Shown: positions 59,843-64,000 of the stretch, piece after piece | How positions within the stretch are numbered: position 1 is the stretch's first letter | Layout of the letters: each line of letters starts with the position of its first letter | NCBI RefSeq assembly: GCF_011386835.1 | Contig: NC_088797.1 | Coordinates: 91,708,264-91,772,263 of the forward strand | Length of the DNA stretch: 64,000 nt | Source: Chrysemys picta bellii | Lineage: Eukaryota > Chordata > Testudines > Emydidae | Direction of reading: 5' to 3' | Program-made: the position numbers and the translations under genes | The notes under the pieces: model-generated | Told to the model about the DNA's origin: nothing | Databases searched by the model: none | What the model saw: the letters and a program-made list of their open reading frames with translations, nothing else

Positions 59843-60561
59843 CTTTGTGAGAAGTGTTCTCCCACAGGTGATGTGGTGTTTTTGTCTTTTATCATTTTCC
59901 TGTGAGAGTTCATTTGAGAGCATAGTGATTTTCTGGTTTCACCACAGAGTTGTTATTGAGGCATTTAATGCACTGGATGAGGTACACCACATGTGATTGG
60001 CATATGTAGGATCCATGGATCTTAAAAAATGTGTTGTAGGGGGGTGTTGAATATCGTTGCAATGGAGATATGTCTGCAGGTTTTGCATCTGTTGTTTTGG
60101 CAAGGGTCTGGTGCTGCTTTGAGTTGGTGTGTCCTGGTCTGTGGGGAGCTTACTTCTGATGATGTGCTTGGAAGGGTTGGGGGCAGAAGTGGAGGTTAAG
60201 GAAAGATTTCTTTCAGGATGGGGTCCCCATCGAATATGGGTTGTAGTTGCTTGATGATACCTTTTATGGGTTCCAGTGTGGAGTGGTAGGTAACAATTAC
60301 AGGTGTGCAGTCAGAGGGGCTTTTATTTCATTATTGAGCAATGTTCTCTTGGATGTTTGGGTGGCCCATTACATGATGCGATCTACTTCTCTGGTGGAGT
60401 GCCCTTGTTTGGTAAAGGTGGTTTTAAATGTGTTAAGGTGTATATCCCAGACTTTGTCTTTGGAACATATTCTGTGGTATCTGAGGGCCTGGCTCTAGAT
60501 AAGATTTCTTGGTGTGTTTGGGGTGCATAGGATCTATGAATTTAGGTGTCGTGATCCGTGA

Positions 60562-60684
60562 CTAGGGTGACCAGATGTACCGATTTTATAGGGACAGTCC
60601 TGATTTTTGGGTCTTTTTCTTATATAGGCTCCTATTACCCCCTACCCCCGTCCTGATTTTTCACACTTGCTGTCTGGTCACCCT
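60562..60684. mobile_element. MITE, 123 bp, hAT-like, inside the Penelope-like element
   Basis: The ends CTAGGGTGACCAG and CTGGTCACCCT form an inverted repeat. An 8-bp ATCCGTGA lies on both sides (60554-60561 and 60685-60692). Removing the element restores a continuous Penelope RT reading region, confirming insertion into it. Confidence 0.85.
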
Positions 60685-60894
60685 ATCCGTGAGTTTCTTG
60701 TATGTGGTTGTCTGTAGAGTTCCATTGTTGAAGCTGATTGTGGTGTCCAGGAAGTAGAGAGAAGTAGCTCGCGTGATGGAACAGGTGCTTAAAGTGCTCC
60801 CCTCAATGACCCAGCTAGATTTTTACTGTATTACGTTTTTGCCATTTTAAGCACTGAAGTCTTTAGCTAATCTTGAGACTAATTCTCTGGTATA

Positions 60895-61035
60895 ACTAAA
60901 TATTACTGTTCACATTTTACAGTTGAGGAAACAGAGTCAATGAAGGTTGAATAACACATTGTCAAACCCAGGAGTGGAACTCAGGAGTGCCTACATTCCA
61001 CTCCTGTGGTCAGTTCACTAGGCCACTGTGTGTCT
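60895..61035 (-). repeat. MIR-like (CORE-SINE) fragment
   Basis: The segment ATTTTACAGTTGAGGAAACA then AACCCAGGAGTGGAACTCAGG and CACTAGGCCACTGTG follows the order of antisense MIR sequence, with a degenerate tRNA-like B box. Diverged, as expected for an amniote-wide ancient SINE. Confidence 0.65.
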
Positions 61036-61709
61036 GGATAATATAAACTATTTTATTACAAGGAAATATCTGTCTGTCAGAAATATTTCAAATGCACCCA
61101 TCATAGTACCTAAGCATTGGTTTGAATTTTGTTTGGGGCACATATATTATTGTTGGCATTTGAATTCATAATGATTCACAAAATGAGTTTGTATTAATTG
61201 TCTGCATATTTTGAAGTATTAATGTATTCAACAGCAATAATTTAGAAGCTAATTAATATCTGACATGATATTGATGAAGGTATTCTTTTTGACTTTGGTC
61301 CTGCAAACACTTACATATGTGCTTAACTTGATTACTATGGGTAATCCCATATCAATGGAACTACTCACAGTAGTAAAGTTAAGTATATACATATTTGCAG
61401 AATTGGGGACTTTATCAGGATATATTATTTTTAAGATAATATGGTTTCTTTAAAGAAAAACAATAGAGACATATGTTCTGTGTTCCAAATTTTTCACCCT
61501 TGAAGTTTTTAGTTTTGCATAGTTAATTTTACATTTCACAAAAGATGTGTCCTTATTATTGCATTATATGTTTACATGCATGCACATTATTTCTTTGGCA
61601 TTCAAGTAAATATCCACTGTAGCAAAATGATTTTGTACTAAATCTGAAGAACTGCAAACAAACAGACTTTGTAATTTATCAGCTCTAATTTCCCTAATTT
61701 TCATTTCAG
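61036..61709. other. intron upstream of the PCDH15 exon
   Basis: No coding signal. The last bases CCCTAATTTTCATTTCAG form a good pyrimidine-rich 3' splice site. Confidence 0.6.
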
Positions 61710-61818
61710 ACACGAGTGAACCCCATCAATGTCACTCCACCAATAGAAGCTATAGATCAGGACAAAAACATCCAGCCTCCTTCCGATCGACCACGCATCC
61801 TCTATTCCATCCTACTTG
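61710..61818 (+). CDS. PCDH15: PCDH15 exon (cadherin-repeat coding)
   Basis: A 109-bp internal exon. The acceptor TTTTCATTTCAG precedes ACACGAGTG, and in phase 0 it encodes [20 protein letters not shown], then [14 protein letters not shown], ending after one base of the Gly codon. The text closely matches human protocadherin-15 as I recall it, entering the third extracellular cadherin repeat, with the calcium-binding DQD motif. PCDH15 forms the lower part of the inner-ear tip link. The donor (G/GTTGGT) is weak, but the reading frame supports it; a GTATCT 4 bp on would shift the frame. Arg replaces a Gly that I recall after DRP. The open frame continues to 61901 only by chance. Confidence 0.85.
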
Positions 61819-62204
61819 GTTGGTATCTGCTAATCTTGCTATCATTCATAGTCAGTCATGGTATTAGGATCAGGCAGAGAAAGACTAACTGGGAAAGCTG
61901 AAACATAATAAAAGATTCATGTTGTAGTTGGTAGATATCATTGTTCTATTCAACAACATTTTTATTGCAGTTCTGGTATTTTATTCCATTTTGGACTGTT
62001 AACTATATTGTTATTTATTTAGATTAGATTGAGAATCTTCTGCCTCATCCAGTAAAAATAAGGAAGCAGTCAAGGAAGGAAAATATGGAAGATGCTTATC
62101 CACACCCTCAGTTAGACTGTGTTCCAATTCTGTTGAGGAATAGCTAGGGAAGATAATAATAATAATCCTTGGCTCTTACTCACAGGCACAAACACATACT
62201 AAAT
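61819..62204. other. intron downstream of the PCDH15 exon
   Basis: AT-rich with no further exon or repeat recognised; ATA-rich simple sequence near 62153-62165. Confidence 0.5.
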
Positions 62205-62593
62205 CTTTGTCTACATTACAAATGCTTTGCTGGTACAGATATACTGATAGAGTCCCATATTGTTGATGAAGCTTATTCCGACAGGAGTTTTGTCGGCGTA
62301 ATAACACTGCTTCCTTGAATGACATTAGGTAGGCCCACAAAAGCACTTTGATTTCTGCATAACTATGTCCACATTGGGGCATAGGTGCAGGAACTAGGGG
62401 TGCTGGGGGTTCTGCTGCACCTCCTGGCTAGAAGTGGTTTCCATCATATACGGAATTCATAGTTTGGTTCAATGGCTCTCAGCACCCCCACTATACAAAT
62501 TGTTCCAGCAACCCTGCAGCTGTTTTTTTTGCCAGCATAACTGTATCAGATAGGGAGAATAGTTTACAAAACTTTGTAGTATAGTGTAAAAAT
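62205..62593. mobile_element. MITE interrupted by a second element
   Basis: The left end reads TTTGTCTACATTACAAATGC and the right end, reverse-complemented, TTTTTACACTATACTACAAA, degenerate inverted ends with the TCTACA core. Internal TTTTGTCGGCGTAATAACAC and GCCAGCATAACTGTATCAGA are fragments of its body. The continuity is broken at 62380-62516. Confidence 0.55.
62380..62516. mobile_element. nested small DNA element, 137 bp
   Basis: The left end ATAGGTGCAGGAACTAGGGG and the right end, reverse-complemented, AGGGTTGCTGGAACAATTTG share a GC(A/T)GGAAC core. The interior reads TTCAATGGCTCTCAGCACCC. No clear target duplication. It lies within the MITE at 62205-62593. Confidence 0.5.
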
Positions 62594-62822
62594 TGTCAGG
62601 GGATGGCAACTAGGGTAGGTTTCCTTCTAAAAGCTAACTCTGAACTTTTCTGCTCAGAGAAATTTGGTGTCTTGGTGTCGTCCACCTACTCTTTATTTTG
62701 TTGTTTTTAAGGTTGTAGCCTGCCCCTTCTCCTCTCTTGCATCAGATTGTCTTATTGTCCATAGTCTCTTCAAGAAGGAGTTCATGGAGACACCCCCTCT
62801 TTCTTTATTGTGTGGGACTTAC
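62594..62822. other. intronic sequence, nothing recognised
   Basis: No supported features. Confidence 0.4.
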
Positions 62823-62838
62823 ACTGTGCCATTTGACA

Positions 62839-62961
62839 GGTTTCAGAGTAGCAGCCGTGTTAGTCTGTATCCGCAAAAAGAACAGGAGTACTTGTGGCAC
62901 CTTAGAGACTAACAAATTTATTTGAGCATAAGCTTTCATGGGCTACAGCCTACTTCATCGG
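62839..62961. mobile_element. solo Penelope-like terminal piece, 123 bp
   Basis: The segment begins GGTTTCAGAGTAGCAGCCGT, contains CTTGTGGCACCTTAGAGACT and ends GGGCTACAGCCTACTTCATCG. It is the same terminal block as at 59150-59290. It is flanked by a 16-bp duplication with one mismatch, ACTGTGCCATTTGACA (62823-62838) and ACTGTGCCATTTAACA (62962-62977), showing insertion of just the terminus. Confidence 0.85.
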
Positions 62962-62977
62962 ACTGTGCCATTTAACA

Positions 62978-64000
62978 CTCTCCCTCTCCCTTTTGGACAG
63001 ATAGGAACAAGTTTCCCCAATTTTTCTATGGGCTGATAGAAAAAAGAGCTAAAGCACTGATTGACCATCCCCAGCCAAACCTGCCCTCCCCGCAACATAC
63101 AAAGTCCAAGGACATACTCCCCTCTGTGAGATTCCTTTGATCCACCTTCTTGGAAACTGAGAGATTATAGTGTTCACAGAAACACAGGTGTCCCATGCAA
63201 TTTGCTTTTATAACCATCAGGTGACTGGGTTTCTTTAGGGGAAGAGAGAAGGGTGAGGGTGGTGCAGTTTTAAAATTCAAACTTGTTATGGGAAGATAGC
63301 TTACCACTGGAACATAATAAAGCACACAAAAGTAGACCCTATTTTGAGTCTCTAAGGGGGGGGGGAATTAAACAGTAATTTTAGTAGTAGTCTTTATTTT
63401 TGCTTTTGCGTTCTGCATTCAATCCCTTTGCTTTTGTCTTTAGGTCTTAAATGTGCCTTTTCTTTTGCTGGTATGCACTTTATAGCTTGCAAACTCTGCT
63501 ACTGGGTATTTTAAATAACTTCACAAGAAACACAATGATACACACTGGTGAATTTGAGAGCCTTCACCTGGAAAGGAGTGGAAGTGAATTATTCAGCGAA
63601 TTTAGTAAGATATATGAGAATGCAGGTTGTTATGCTAAGTTTTTGGAGAAGTATTTCAAACATATAATTGAAATGAATTATCTGTTGGTCCTTCCTTTCA
63701 GCTGTTTCTCAACACATGGGATTTCCCCCACTGTAAACCAAAATGTACAACTCCCACATAAACATTGTAAAATTTCACTTTAGTTTTATAAATTACTTAA
63801 ACTAGAAGTGCTGAACTACAAAGTGAGAGAATATGCTATTTTTGACTAATTAGATAATAATTGAACATTTTATAAGTTTCCTACATTTTTTTCTTGTGGC
63901 TATTGAGTTACAGTCCTACATTTGTACCATGACAGGTTGAGTTACAGTATGCAGTTAGGTTGCCCTGACCATTATCCAAGTTACTGTGTTCAAATAAAAA
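62978..64000. other. intronic sequence, nothing recognised
   Basis: No gene supported. A G-run lies at 63357-63364. The 110-codon ORF at 63451-63783 has no recognisable domain and begins upstream of an AT-rich stretch. Confidence 0.4.

Larger units (their letters stand above)
58219..60775 (-). mobile_element. Penelope-like retroelement with three insertions
   Basis: Read on minus from 60775: an RT segment FLDTTISFNNGTLQTTTYK (about 60760-60700), then frames with RTCLEPGP-like and EVDRIM-like text (about 60500-60380). The GIY-YIG entry KIHGSYICQSHVVYLIQC (about 60015-59965) and SPVGEH (about 59860) follow. The terminal piece GAGAGAGACAAGCTTTCGAG is at 58306. Stops interrupt it. Inserted into it are a CR1 end (58381-58837), a younger Penelope-like piece (59131-59842) and a hAT-like MITE (60562-60684). 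RT plus GIY-YIG endonuclease is the defining pair of Penelope elements. Confidence 0.82.

Noticed and set aside
61716..61901. A 61-codon free-standing small protein with a transmembrane-like tail
   Set aside because: The first half is a PCDH15 exon entered by splicing; the hydrophobic tail is intron read-through past the donor.
63451..63783. 110-codon ORF as a gene
   Set aside because: No domain, no splice context and no promoter signal; likely chance in AT-rich DNA.
1..64000. CRISPR arrays, bacterial operons or phage genes
   Set aside because: No regular spacer-repeat arrays or long contiguous gene clusters; splice signals, LINEs and MITEs show a vertebrate nuclear intron.
61819..64000. 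The next PCDH15 exon downstream
   Set aside because: No frame encoding the expected continuation of the cadherin repeat was seen; the next exon probably lies outside the window.

Overview
The window looks like non-bacterial, amniote nuclear DNA, most probably from a turtle. It is AT-rich and intron-like, with one recognisable host exon and a dense set of reptile-type transposable elements: CR1 LINEs, Penelope-like and DIRS-like retroelements, hAT and Harbinger DNA transposons with their MITEs, solo LTRs, and MIR-like and 5S-like SINE traces. The turtle call rests on remembered repeat styles (CR1 3' ends, MITEs starting GGGTATGTCTACACTAC), not on a search.

Host gene: a 109-bp exon at 61710-61818 (+) encodes part of a cadherin repeat that I recognise as protocadherin-15 (PCDH15), the hair-cell tip-link cadherin. 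The rest of the window would then be intron, at least 61.7 kb upstream and 2.2 kb downstream. No second PCDH15 exon was seen. An unidentified antisense exon-like ORF lies at 30103-30300.

Layout: 1-13.8 kb holds sparse old repeats (hAT at 2.2-2.9 kb, CR1 fragment at 3.6 kb, minisatellite at 5.7-6.0 kb, DIRS gag-like fossil at 6.2-8.6 kb). 13.8-19.4 kb holds a solo LTR with a perfect target duplication, two decayed antisense CR1 LINEs and a small hAT. 22-29.3 kb holds MITEs, a pyrimidine-rich array, and a Penelope-like element broken by a MITE and by a 2.6-kb hAT that itself carries another hAT. 33.4-38.9 kb is a full-length Harbinger transposon with two apparently intact convergent genes, a two-exon Myb/SANT-like protein and a 433-aa DDE transposase. 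47.6-52.6 kb is a second, inverted, mutated Harbinger copy. 53-62 kb holds CR1 fragments, a CR1 insertion with a 344-codon RT ORF, a second Penelope-like element with three nested insertions, a MIR-like SINE and the PCDH15 exon.

The most notable system is the Harbinger pair. Myb-like protein and transposase are the two proteins used together by this superfamily. The copy at 33-39 kb keeps both reading frames, splice signals and catalytic residues, while its inverted partner is dead by stops and frameshifts. Many target-site duplications can be read directly, so the order of several insertions can be reconstructed.
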